Of a stretch of 47,144 nt of DNA, positions 8,586 to 16,270 are shown one piece after another. Below the pieces are notes generated by a model. It searched no databases. It was not told where the DNA came from and was given only the letters and a program-made list of their open reading frames with translations. The position numbers and the translations under genes are program-made. Source of the DNA: an uncultured Bacteroidia bacterium (GTDB taxonomy: Bacteria > Bacteroidota > Bacteroidia > Bacteroidales > Prolixibacteraceae); the NCBI GenBank assembly GCA_903918045.1, contig CAIXCY010000130.1:1-47144 (forward strand). Direction: 5' to 3'. Every line of letters starts with the position of its first letter. Position 1 is the stretch's first letter.

Positions 8586-10367
8586 TCATTGTTTTAAATC
8601 CAGAAACCGCTTTTCAGTTTCTTTTCCCCTGAAGATGAATTTTTTGTCATCAGGAAGTTCTCCATAAAGACGAACAAAGTTGGTTACACACGAAGGTGCG
8701 GGAAAAACAATGGTCTGAACATTGGTTAGATCAAGTTTTTTCAGATTATCCGGAAATTTATTCTCGTAAAAAGATGGTCGGGTGACCTTCCAACCCAAAC
8801 GTCCGAGATTTTCGGGAAGTACCTCCAGACCCAGGTTCGAGCGGGGGATCAGAACATGCCCGGCAGGGATTTCCCTGGTTTCAATCTCTTTTATCAATCC
8901 GTCAGATGACTCATCGGCAGGTTCAAGATCGGGAAGAATTCCATACTTTTTTAGCGCCTGGGTGGTGAGCTTACCCATCGAGGCTATTTTGAGATGAGCC
9001 AGAGATCGGCAGTCCTTACCATAATAATTTAAAAACTCGAAAAAGAACTGAACAGTATATCTGCTGGTGAAAAAGATCCAGTCAAAATGCTCAAGGTGGT
9101 GGAGGTGTTGCTCAAGTTCGGGATTAGGTTCAATCCGGTTGATCTCAATCAGCGGCTGATGGATTACAGTACCCAGTTTATTGTATTTTTCGGTTGATGT
9201 GCCTGTCACCAGAAACACAGGTTTTAGAACTTCGAGCTCTGAATTATTCCGAAGGGCCACCACTTTGCCGATAACAATAATGATTGGGGTGGGATATTTC
9301 TCATGACCCACAGAAAGCTCTTCGAGGGTTGAGAAAAACTCTTTCTGGTCGGGCAACGAGATATTGTGAACCAGCATAACCGGAGTATCGCCTCTTTTGC
9401 CAGATGCAATCGCTTTTCGGGCAATCATCTGCATATTATAACCACCCATAAAGCAAACCAGCGTATCGGTTTGAGGAATTTGCACCGAATCGGAATGACC
9501 CGATACAAAAGCGACAGAGGAAGAGATTCCCCTGTGAGTCAGCGGAATTTGCGTATAGGCAGCAACCGCAATTCCGGCAGAAACACCTGGAATTACATCC
9601 ACCTGAACGAAATTGCGATGCAAATACTCAAGTTCTTCACCGCCATGGGCAAACACCATAGGATCGCCACCTTTGAGACGAACGACACATTTGCCTGCTT
9701 TGGCGGCATTAAACAATAACCGGTTGATCCGGTCCTGCCTGAAACTATGGCAGTCTTTGCGTTTGCCCACATAGAATTTCTCCCCGGCATATTTATCGCA
9801 AAACTCCTGATCCAGCAAATCATCATGAAAAATAATATCTGCCTTCGTCAGTGCTTTGTCACCACCGAGCGTGAGCAGGTCGGGATTGCCGGGACCAAAA
9901 CCCACAAGGGTAACCTTACCGAAATTGTGGCGAATGTCCGTAGTTTCACACAATCTGTATAATTCGGGTTTGTCTTCCATTGCAACTAAAGCCATGTAAC
10001 CCTCCAATGGATCTGTCTCTTCAGGAAGTTGCTCCAGATTAATATATTCAGGATTTAATGAAAAATCCTTCGGAATATCCGAATCAAGGATGGCTAAAAC
10101 ATTAAGTCCCTGAGGCATCGGGAACGGTAAATCGGATGCAGGAAGAATAGCGATTTCAGCCCTTCCATCTGTCAAAAATTGAAATAATGAACCGGCAAGA
10201 GTTAACGGATCACCACTTTGAATCGCCTGAAGATGTTCGGACTTATCCTCCAACTGAATCAGGTCATAATCTAAATCCGGGATTTGGGCAAAACATTCCG
10301 CTGCCTTTTTGAGGGCAGATGGATTGCTTTCGCAGATTACCTTTATTTTCCCGACTAAATTTGACAT
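8586..10367 (-). CDS. Uroporphyrinogen-III C-methyltransferase / uroporphyrinogen-III synthase fusion with HemC-like N-terminus
   Basis: 593 residues in three parts. Residues about 1-135 resemble the first domain of porphobilinogen deaminase: FLTDGRAEIAILPASDLP and MPQGLNVLAILD align with HemC's DGRADIAVHSLKDLP and LPEGL segments, but the N-terminal Arg/Ser ligands and the cofactor-binding Cys domain are missing. Residues about 150-390 are a CobA/SUMT methyltransferase (VTLVGFGPGNPDLLTLGG, VVRLKGGDPMVFAHGGEE, VIPGVSAGIAVAAYTQIPLT, TLVCFMGGY). Residues about 400-590 are a HemD-type synthase (DWIFFTSRYTVQFFFEFL, VLIPRSNLG, TIVFPAPSCVTNFVRLYG). The product makes uroporphyrinogen III and methylates it to precorrin-2 for siroheme, the sulfite reductase cofactor. 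It is separated by 460 bases from the sulfite reductase operon and has its own candidate operator. Methyltransferase call is firm; the HemC-like part is probably non-catalytic. Confidence 0.9.
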   Translation of the reverse strand: MSNLVGKIKVICESNPSALKKAAECFAQIPDLDYDLIQLEDKSEHLQAIQSGDPLTLAGSLFQFLTDGRAEIAILPASDLPFPMPQGLNVLAILDSDIPKDFSLNPEYINLEQLPEETDPLEGYMALVAMEDKPELYRLCETTDIRHNFGKVTLVGFGPGNPDLLTLGGDKALTKADIIFHDDLLDQEFCDKYAGEKFYVGKRKDCHSFRQDRINRLLFNAAKAGKCVVRLKGGDPMVFAHGGEELEYLHRNFVQVDVIPGVSAGIAVAAYTQIPLTHRGISSSVAFVSGHSDSVQIPQTDTLVCFMGGYNMQMIARKAIASGKRGDTPVMLVHNISLPDQKEFFSTLEELSVGHEKYPTPIIIVIGKVVALRNNSELEVLKPVFLVTGTSTEKYNKLGTVIHQPLIEINRIEPNPELEQHLHHLEHFDWIFFTSRYTVQFFFEFLNYYGKDCRSLAHLKIASMGKLTTQALKKYGILPDLEPADESSDGLIKEIETREIPAGHVLIPRSNLGLEVLPENLGRLGWKVTRPSFYENKFPDNLKKLDLTNVQTIVFPAPSCVTNFVRLYGELPDDKKFIFRGKETEKRFLDLKQ

Positions 10368-10410
10368 AAAAAATGGACTTGTAATAAATATTTTTAACGT
10401 AGAATTAGTT

Positions 10411-10424
10411 ACGTTTATAACGAC
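10411..10424 (-). promoter_or_regulatory. Shared candidate operator upstream of the CobA-HemD fusion gene
   Basis: ACGTTTATAACGAC, 13 of 14 identical to the copy at 8192-8205 and at nearly the same distance from the start codon (44 against 52 bases). CGTT (10412-10415) and AACG (10419-10422) are inverted around TAT. It supports a separate, co-regulated promoter for this gene. Confidence 0.5.
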
Positions 10425-10527
10425 TTTCGGTAATTTTTAAAAGAGCATGATTGATTATCATTGGTGCCCGGTTAAAAATTAAATATATTTTATAATTATC
10501 AAATTATAGCCATTGTATTAAGATTTC

Positions 10528-10551
10528 GCCACGACGTGGCTTGCTTTTTTT
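10528..10551 (+). terminator. Possible hairpin-plus-T-tract structure
   Basis: GCCACG-A-CGTGGC (10528-10540) is a perfect palindrome followed by TTGC and seven T residues (10545-10551) on the plus strand. No plus-strand gene precedes it, and a one-base loop is too tight as drawn (the stem would open), so it may be part of a repeat rather than a working terminator. Confidence 0.25.
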
Positions 10552-10827
10552 ACTGTTTTGATGATTCTACAAAGATTTGACTGCTCCGCAGCCTAAATAT
10601 TGCAAAGAAGTTGTAATAACTTTATAAATAAGATTATTCCAAAATCCCATAAGCAACATAGCTGCGATATGTTAATAGGAAATCATTTTAACAGAAAAAT
10701 AATAATTTATTTATCACTTTGCGATTCTCTGCGATGTTCCTCAGCGGTTTTCTGCGGTTAAATATTTTACTTTTTATACACCTCTTTAAACCTTTGTTAA
10801 AAAAGTAAAATACAAAGACTTGGGTAC

Positions 10828-11298
10828 CTATATAATTATTTTCCCTTCCTGAATCAGGGTTGCAATCTGATTTCGGATCGAAACCGACTGAAAGGCATCC
10901 CTCCCATTTGTTCCGACAGAGATTGTGACATGCCCCTCATTATGAATGGCGGGTGAAACAAAATCGCATAGGAAAGGGGAGTCACAAACACTGGTAAGAA
11001 TCCCGAGCTCTTCGGCATCCACCTTAATTTGGGCGTTTAATTCATGATTGCCGGTACAGACATATACCAGAAAAAAACCTTCCAGATCACTCTTTTCATA
11101 TTCCTTGGTTACAAAGGTGAAAGGCAACTGACGGATCTCCTCGGTAAATTCCGGTGCGACAACCGTAACCTGTTCTTTCACAATTCGTGCCATGATCGTC
11201 CCTTTGTGTGTCGCCACCTTTCCACCGCCAACAAGAAGTATCCTCTTATTGGTCACATTGATCGAAATGGGTAAAAACTGAAGATCTTCACGTTTCAT
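10828..11298 (-). CDS. Precorrin-2 dehydrogenase / siroheme synthase N-terminal domain (CysG-N/Met8-like)
   Basis: 156 residues. The opening FLPISINVTNKRILLVGGGKVATHK holds the Gly-rich NAD-binding loop of the CysG N-terminal/Met8 family. It continues with VTVVAPEF, FFLVYVCTGNHELN, TSVCDSPFLCDFVSPAIHNE and VTISVGTNGRDAF, all typical of this family. It oxidises precorrin-2 to sirohydrochlorin and may insert iron. It is shorter than most relatives (about 190-210 residues), ending soon after the dimerisation region, so the C-terminal helical part is reduced or absent. The sulfite reductase gene ends 39 bases upstream on the same strand, so the cofactor maker and user are likely cotranscribed. 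Confidence 0.88.
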   Translation of the reverse strand: MKREDLQFLPISINVTNKRILLVGGGKVATHKGTIMARIVKEQVTVVAPEFTEEIRQLPFTFVTKEYEKSDLEGFFLVYVCTGNHELNAQIKVDAEELGILTSVCDSPFLCDFVSPAIHNEGHVTISVGTNGRDAFQSVSIRNQIATLIQEGKIII

Positions 11299-11337
11299 AT
11301 TCCGGATTTCTGAATTAAACTCGAACGAACTAAATAA

Positions 11338-13041
11338 TCAGGCATGAAAATATTTACCGGCGGTGGTGGCCTTCACATACCCTTTCCGGATCACAAAATC
11401 ACCAAAGTGCTCATCTTTAGTGCGGCTTTGCGCATAATGTTGAAGAATCGGAGAGAGAATTTCAATAATCTGATCTTCATTGACCATCTCGACATAAAGT
11501 TTGTTGAGCCGTTCTCCGGTAAAACTTGCTCCAAGATAGAGGTTATAGATGCCTGGTGCTCTGCCAACAAACCCAATCTCAGCAAGAAAAGGCCTGCCAC
11601 AACCATTAGGACAACCGGTCATCCGGATGCTTATCGGGGTTTGAAGCAGGTCATTTACTTCGAGGATCTTATCGAGCTTATCAATCAGCGTTGGAAGGTA
11701 CCGTTCCGCTTCGGCAAAAGCCAATCCGCAATAGGGCAACGCTGCACAGGCAATTGAATTCTGGCGAAGCAACGAAATTGCAGAAGCATTTATTATCTTA
11801 AACTTCTTGAGTATCTTCTCAATTAAAGGTTTTTGAGTTGCGGATACCTGGGCGATTACCACATTCTGATTACCAGTCAGGATAAATGTTCCCTTGTGAA
11901 TCTGTGCAATCTCGCGGATGGCCGTTTTGGCAAGATAACCATTCTTATCCACAAGCTTCCCACCTTCAACAAATACGGTATAATGCCAAAGTCCGTCGGT
12001 ACTCTGTATCCATCCATATTTATCTCCCATTGAATCAAACTTATACTCTCTGTTTGGTTCAAGAATAACTCCATGCGTCCGTTTTAACTCAGCCTTGAAA
12101 AAATCAAGCCCCAAACGGTCTACAGTATATTTTAAACGGGCATTTTTGCGCTCTGAACGGTTTCCATGATCGCGCTGAAAGACAAGTACTGCCTCAGACA
12201 CATTAACAATCTTATCCTTTGACAAATAACCAACCACATCAGCAACCCTTGGATAGGTCTCCTTATTCCCGAACGTATAAGCCATTCCTCCCCCAACGGT
12301 GAGGTTGTATCCGATAAGTTTCTCCCCATCGACAATGGCAATAAATCCCAGATCATTTGACAAGACATCTGAATCATTACGCGGTGGTATTGCAATAGCC
12401 GTTTTAAATTTGCGCGGAAGATAGAGTTTCCCGTATAGCGGCTCCTCCTCTTTCTCACCACCTTCAACCAATTTTCCATCGAGCCAGATTTCATGATAGG
12501 CATTGGTCTGAGGTGTCAGATATGCCGATATTTTCCGTCCATCGTCTGCCACCTCTGCATGAATGGGCGATTCGAACGGATTTGCAGAGCACATCACATT
12601 GCGGTTTACGTCACCACAGGCAGCTATTGTGTCGAGTAACGATTTGTTGATCTCCTGAATCGTTTTTTTAAGGTTGCGTTTGAGGACACCATGAAACTGA
12701 AAGGCCTGACGGGTAGTCAGTTTTAAGGTCTTATCGCCATATTCCTCTGATAAACTATCCATCGCAAGCCATTGTTCCGGGGTGGTAACACCCGCAGGCA
12801 CCCTAACCCTTATCAGAAAAGAGTACAAAGGCTCGAGTTTCTGATGTTTACGTTCCTCATCCAGATCGCGGTCCTGCTGCTGGTAGGTCCCGTGAAATTT
12901 AATCAGAACCTGATCAATGGGTTGCATTCCACCGGTAAGCGGATCAGCCAAACTTTCGTTAATGGTCCCCCGAAGGTAATTACTGTTATCCTTTATGACT
13001 TCAATAGGAGAAGGTGTCGGGATATTTTGTTCGTCATCCAT
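11338..13041 (-). CDS. cysI: Assimilatory sulfite reductase hemoprotein (CysI-type)
   Basis: 567 residues, the usual length for CysI. It has two ferredoxin-nitrite/sulfite reductase half-domains: PLYSFLIRVRVPAGVTTPEQ and LKLTTRQAFQFHGVLKRNLK in the first half, and the 4Fe-4S/siroheme signature in the second. The cluster cysteines are C432 and C438 (CAALPYC) and C477 and C481 (GCPNGCGRP). NVMCSANPFESPIH and KTAIAIPPRNDSDV match siroheme-binding regions. It reduces sulfite to sulfide with six electrons from the flavoprotein subunit encoded just upstream. A truncated HPP gene (38-base gap) lies between the two subunit genes. The PIDQVLIKFHGTYQQQDRD opening is characteristic of the NADPH-dependent enzyme. 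Confidence 0.95.
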   Translation of the reverse strand: MDDEQNIPTPSPIEVIKDNSNYLRGTINESLADPLTGGMQPIDQVLIKFHGTYQQQDRDLDEERKHQKLEPLYSFLIRVRVPAGVTTPEQWLAMDSLSEEYGDKTLKLTTRQAFQFHGVLKRNLKKTIQEINKSLLDTIAACGDVNRNVMCSANPFESPIHAEVADDGRKISAYLTPQTNAYHEIWLDGKLVEGGEKEEEPLYGKLYLPRKFKTAIAIPPRNDSDVLSNDLGFIAIVDGEKLIGYNLTVGGGMAYTFGNKETYPRVADVVGYLSKDKIVNVSEAVLVFQRDHGNRSERKNARLKYTVDRLGLDFFKAELKRTHGVILEPNREYKFDSMGDKYGWIQSTDGLWHYTVFVEGGKLVDKNGYLAKTAIREIAQIHKGTFILTGNQNVVIAQVSATQKPLIEKILKKFKIINASAISLLRQNSIACAALPYCGLAFAEAERYLPTLIDKLDKILEVNDLLQTPISIRMTGCPNGCGRPFLAEIGFVGRAPGIYNLYLGASFTGERLNKLYVEMVNEDQIIEILSPILQHYAQSRTKDEHFGDFVIRKGYVKATTAGKYFHA

Positions 13042-13079
13042 GATTCTTTTAAATATAAAGCAAAAAATATGATCTGAAA

Positions 13080-13400
13080 CTAATGATAAAAATGCGGCTC
13101 AAAATTACAAATTACAACTCTGATAAACGCTGAGATTACATGACCACTGATAAGATTTCTCGGTTTCGATAACGGACTCTGTAAGGCTCCATATATAAGA
13201 ACGCTCGAAGCCCCGAACGAACCGATTAAAAATACATTCTCATAGTTTGAAAGCAGCTTGCTCTGAAAAAAAGCGATAATTCCTATCCCTGCAAAGGCGT
13301 CTATAAAGGACCAGGTATGCTCATAAACATCGACGAGAGTCTCCTTTAACAAGATCTCCCGGGAAGCGATCCATCCCTGTTTTATTTTCTTCTTTACCAT
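13080..13400 (-). pseudogene. Truncated HPP-family membrane protein
   Basis: 106 residues. Residues about 28-55 (WSFIDAFAGIGIIAFFQSKL) and 57-74 (VFLIGSFGASSVLIYGA) are hydrophobic, and SFGASSVLIYGALQSPLSKPRNLISGHVISAF is split here as the family's FGAS...QSPL..PRN...GH.ISA signature of HPP proteins. Full-length members are about 160-220 residues and continue through two more membrane spans containing the His-Pro-Pro motif. This one diverges after ISAFIRV and stops, and only 38 bases separate it from cysI, so the rest appears deleted. HPP relatives in plastids and cyanobacteria transport nitrite; a sulfite/anion role here would fit the neighbours but the fragment is probably not functional. 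It could instead be a short working variant. Confidence 0.55.
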
Positions 13401-13453
13401 TTAAATAATGCTTGTTCTCACAAAAATAATTCAGGGAAACTGGTCTGTATAAA

Positions 13454-15289
13454 TTAGTAGACATCAAGCTGCAGCCTCTTTTCACGCTGCAGATTCGTAA
13501 TATATTCCTGCGCATCCTCAGCATTTAAGGCACCCTCTTTCTCTACAATTTTAACCAATGCCTTTTGAACATCACCGGCCATATTATTCATATCGCCGCA
13601 AATATAGAAATATGCTCCTTCCTGAATCCATTTAAAAAGTTCGGCAGAGTTCTCAATAAGCCGATGCTGAACATACTCTTTATTTGCGCCGTCACGGGAA
13701 AATGCGACGCTCATTTTTGTCAACGCGCCCGTTTTAAGGAAGTTTTGCCACTCAGTCTGGTATAAAAACTCGGTTTCAAAGTTTCGGTTTCCAAAGAAAA
13801 GCCAGCTCTTTCCACGATTCTCTGACATTTCGCGGTGCTGGACAAAAGCGCGGTAAGGGGCAATTCCTGTCCCTGCTCCGATCATCACAATCGGAGTTTC
13901 TTCGTTTTTGGGTAACCTGAAATTTGGATTCGATTCAATAAAAACCGGAACCTGTTCATCTTCCACTGTCACCTCCGAGAGGTAGGATGAACAAGCGCCG
14001 CGTTTGGAGCGACCACTATTCTCATAATTCACAACGCTAACGGTGAGGTGTAGCTCACCGGGACACGCCAAAGGACTTGAAGAAATTGAATATGACCGGG
14101 GTTGAATAGGTCTTAGCAGTGTGGCCAGGTCGGCTGCTGTAACTTTGGCAGGATAATCCTGAAGCAAGTCTACGATATCCCGGCCATAGAGGTAATCCTT
14201 AAACTTATCGGGCTTTTCGATCAGCTTTTTAAGTTTTGCATTTGGTGAAAAGGCAAGGTACCTGGCAGCCACATCGGTAGTTATCTTCGACAATTCGAAA
14301 TTGCGGTGAAGGGCATCATATAGGGTAGTCTTTTCACCATTAATTTCAAGCTCTTCGGTTCCGTTTAAGGCTGTAACATTTAGTACTTCCTGAATAAGTC
14401 CCTTTGAATTTAAAGGGATTATTCCTGCCGAATCGCCTGGTTCATAGGTTAATCCTTTATCGTCAGTTGCAAGTTCAAGATGAAGTGTCTGACGTTCGGT
14501 GGGTTTACCATGTAGTGAAATTTTCTCAAATACAGGAGCTTTAAACGGATTCTTCCTGGAATATTTCGTCACCGGGTTATCTGCCCCCGGCATCAATGTA
14601 TCGCTAACTGACAGGGAGGCGGGTTGCCACAACCCCTTAACATCATCCCCAAAATTGGAAAGTGTGGATTTAATCCATTCCAGAGCAGGTTGTTCAAAAT
14701 CGATATCGCAGGTAAGTATTGGGGCAACACGTATTGCACCAATCTTTTCAAGTTGCTCATCAAAATCTTTACCGGTTTTGCAGAAGTGAAAATAGCTTGA
14801 ATCACCCAATGCGAGAACCGCAAACTTAACCTCAGCGAGTCTTGGAGCCCTTTTCCCGTAAATAAAGGTATGAAGTTCCTGTGCCGAGAATGGTGGAACA
14901 CCTTCGCCATGCGTTGAAACAATTACGAGCAGATTCTTTTCTCCCTGAAGGTCACGGGTTCTGTAATTCTCCATACTTTTCATGGCTACCTTCATCCCTT
15001 GCTGCTCGGCTAACTGTTTAGCCTTTTTGGCCAGACCTTCACCATTCCCAGTGCGGGAACCGTACAGAATCGTCAACCCATTATGCTGTGAAGCTGGCGC
15101 TAAAATATCTTCCTGCTGATCTGACACCTGTGATCCATTTCTGGCTGAAAAACCTGCCAGATATCCCGATACCCAAACCTGTTGTTCCTTATTAAGGGAT
15201 GTCGTAAGTTTAGTCAGAAGATCAAGTTGCTCTGCTGACAATGCCCCCGATATATTTTTTTCCACGATTAAGCTATTTAAAGATTCCAA
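13454..15289 (-). CDS. cysJ: Sulfite reductase [NADPH] flavoprotein subunit (CysJ-type)
   Basis: 611 residues counted from a TTG codon at 15287-15289. The flavodoxin-like FMN domain is about 70-210 (LTILYGSRTGNGEGLAKKA, VIVSTHGEGVPP, LALGDSSYFHFCKTG). The FAD domain is about 245-450, with the RPYS-type PRSYSISSSP and the GACSSYLS motif. The NADPH domain follows (PIVMIGAGTGIAPYRAFVQH, SWLFFGNRNF, FYICGDMNNMAGDVQKAL) and the C-terminus QREKRLQLDVY ends with the family's aromatic. It passes electrons from NADPH to the hemoprotein. No ATG exists in frame upstream (TAA stop at 15299-15301); the alternative is GTG eight codons inside. As the first gene of the sulfite reductase operon, its weak start may limit subunit ratio. 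Confidence 0.94.
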   Translation of the reverse strand: MESLNSLIVEKNISGALSAEQLDLLTKLTTSLNKEQQVWVSGYLAGFSARNGSQVSDQQEDILAPASQHNGLTILYGSRTGNGEGLAKKAKQLAEQQGMKVAMKSMENYRTRDLQGEKNLLVIVSTHGEGVPPFSAQELHTFIYGKRAPRLAEVKFAVLALGDSSYFHFCKTGKDFDEQLEKIGAIRVAPILTCDIDFEQPALEWIKSTLSNFGDDVKGLWQPASLSVSDTLMPGADNPVTKYSRKNPFKAPVFEKISLHGKPTERQTLHLELATDDKGLTYEPGDSAGIIPLNSKGLIQEVLNVTALNGTEELEINGEKTTLYDALHRNFELSKITTDVAARYLAFSPNAKLKKLIEKPDKFKDYLYGRDIVDLLQDYPAKVTAADLATLLRPIQPRSYSISSSPLACPGELHLTVSVVNYENSGRSKRGACSSYLSEVTVEDEQVPVFIESNPNFRLPKNEETPIVMIGAGTGIAPYRAFVQHREMSENRGKSWLFFGNRNFETEFLYQTEWQNFLKTGALTKMSVAFSRDGANKEYVQHRLIENSAELFKWIQEGAYFYICGDMNNMAGDVQKALVKIVEKEGALNAEDAQEYITNLQREKRLQLDVY

Positions 15290-15586
15290 TTCATCTGTTT
15301 ATAATTTGTTTTTAATTGCCAGATGGAACTCGCCATAGATAATCATGCTTCTGTATGAGAGGAACACTCATGGCTCGTTTCAGCTTACAAAAATAGAGTA
15401 AGGCAGAAAACTCTGCCATACCTTTAATTTGGCATTTTCATACCTACAATATGGTATAATTGGGAAGCTTGCAGAAACGCAGGAAAAAATCGAAGTAAGG
15501 CAAGATATTCAGGAACCTGATTGCACAAAAGAAAGAGGGTCTTTTACTTTTATCCGAAACTTAATAATCAAAGCTAAAATTCCCGA
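15290..15586. other. Intergenic region between kdpE and the sulfite reductase operon
   Basis: 297 bases that serve as leader/promoter region of cysJ and the 3' end of the kdp operon. It holds a hairpin GGCAGA-AAAC-TCTGCC (15402-15417) and a dyad ATACC-N8-GGTAT (15440-15457). I see no clear -7 hexamer and no convincing terminator for kdpE. Confidence 0.5.
15440..15457 (-). promoter_or_regulatory. Dyad upstream of cysJ, possible operator
   Basis: ATACCTACAATATGGTAT has complementary 5-base ends around an 8-base spacer, 150 bases before the cysJ start. It partly resembles the palindrome at 8533-8550 (TATACCTATTTATAGGTG). Half-sites of this kind occur in Rrf2-type operators, but that link is only a guess. 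Confidence 0.3.
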
Positions 15587-16270
15587 TTAGCCTCCAAAGC
15601 GATAACCGATCCCGGATTCGGTATTCAGTAAAGTCGGTTTTGCGGGGTCGTCTTCGACCTTTTTACGCAACTGCGCCATGAAAACTCTTAAGTACTGCGT
15701 TTGTTCCAGGTAGCCCATTCCCCAAATCTCTTTTAAGATAAACTGGTGGGTCAAAACTCTACCTTCATTTTTTGCCAGTAAGGCCAATAAAGAAAATTCG
15801 GTAGAGGTTAGCTTCAGGATTTCATTTTTCTTTCGGACAGTATGACTTGCCAGATCGATGGTTAAGCTACCGAAAGTTAGTATCGGATCATCCGATGTTC
15901 CCTGGCTTTGGCGGATTGCCACCCTGATCCGGGCAAGCAACTCCCCGGTTCTGAATGGTTTGGTGAGGTAATCGTTTGCCCCGTTGTCCAGGGCATGGAT
16001 AATATCTTCTTCCGAATTTCGGACAGAAAGGATTATAATTGGTTTAAGATACCATTCCCGAAGTTTTTTAAGAATTTCGATCCCATCGGCATCCGGAAGG
16101 CCCAGATCGAGGATAATCAGGACAGGATGTGTTGTCGCAGCATGGATCAGGCCATCTTTTCCGGTAGAAGCTTCAGAAATCTTATATCCGTTAGCTGAAA
16201 GGGTGATTTCAAGCAATCTGCGTATCTGTACTTCATCATCGATAATAAGTATCGTTTCAGCGTTGGTCAT
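15587..16270 (-). CDS. kdpE: KdpE-type response regulator
   Basis: 227 residues. The receiver domain has the acidic pair Asp11-Asp12, phospho-acceptor Asp55 (LIILDLGLPDADG) and Lys104 (NDYLTKPF). A winged-helix OmpR/PhoB DNA-binding domain fills about 130-227 (LKLTSTEFSLLALLAKNEGR, ILKEIWGMGYLEQTQYLRVF, GIGYRF). It is the partner of the sensor kinase KdpD, whose stop codon overlaps this start by four bases. It is expected to activate the kdp genes, and probably the neighbouring potassium permease, when potassium is scarce. It is the last gene of the kdp operon. Confidence 0.95.
   Translation of the reverse strand: MTNAETILIIDDEVQIRRLLEITLSANGYKISEASTGKDGLIHAATTHPVLIILDLGLPDADGIEILKKLREWYLKPIIILSVRNSEEDIIHALDNGANDYLTKPFRTGELLARIRVAIRQSQGTSDDPILTFGSLTIDLASHTVRKKNEILKLTSTEFSLLALLAKNEGRVLTHQFILKEIWGMGYLEQTQYLRVFMAQLRKKVEDDPAKPTLLNTESGIGYRFGG

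Larger units (their letters stand above)
10368..10827. other. Intergenic region between precorrin-2 dehydrogenase and the CobA-HemD fusion gene
   Basis: 460 bases, no supported gene. It contains the shared operator copy (10411-10424), a GC-rich palindrome followed by T-tract (10528-10551), and a run of degenerate 10-11-base units of the type CTGCGRTT (10718-10760) resembling dispersed repeats seen in many bacterial intergenic regions. The rest is AT-rich and unremarkable. Confidence 0.5.

Noticed and set aside
15295-15309. Possible third copy of the sulfur motif before cysJ (GTTTATAA core)
   Set aside because: Only the AT-rich core matches and it lies within about 10 bases of the start codon, unlike the other two copies.
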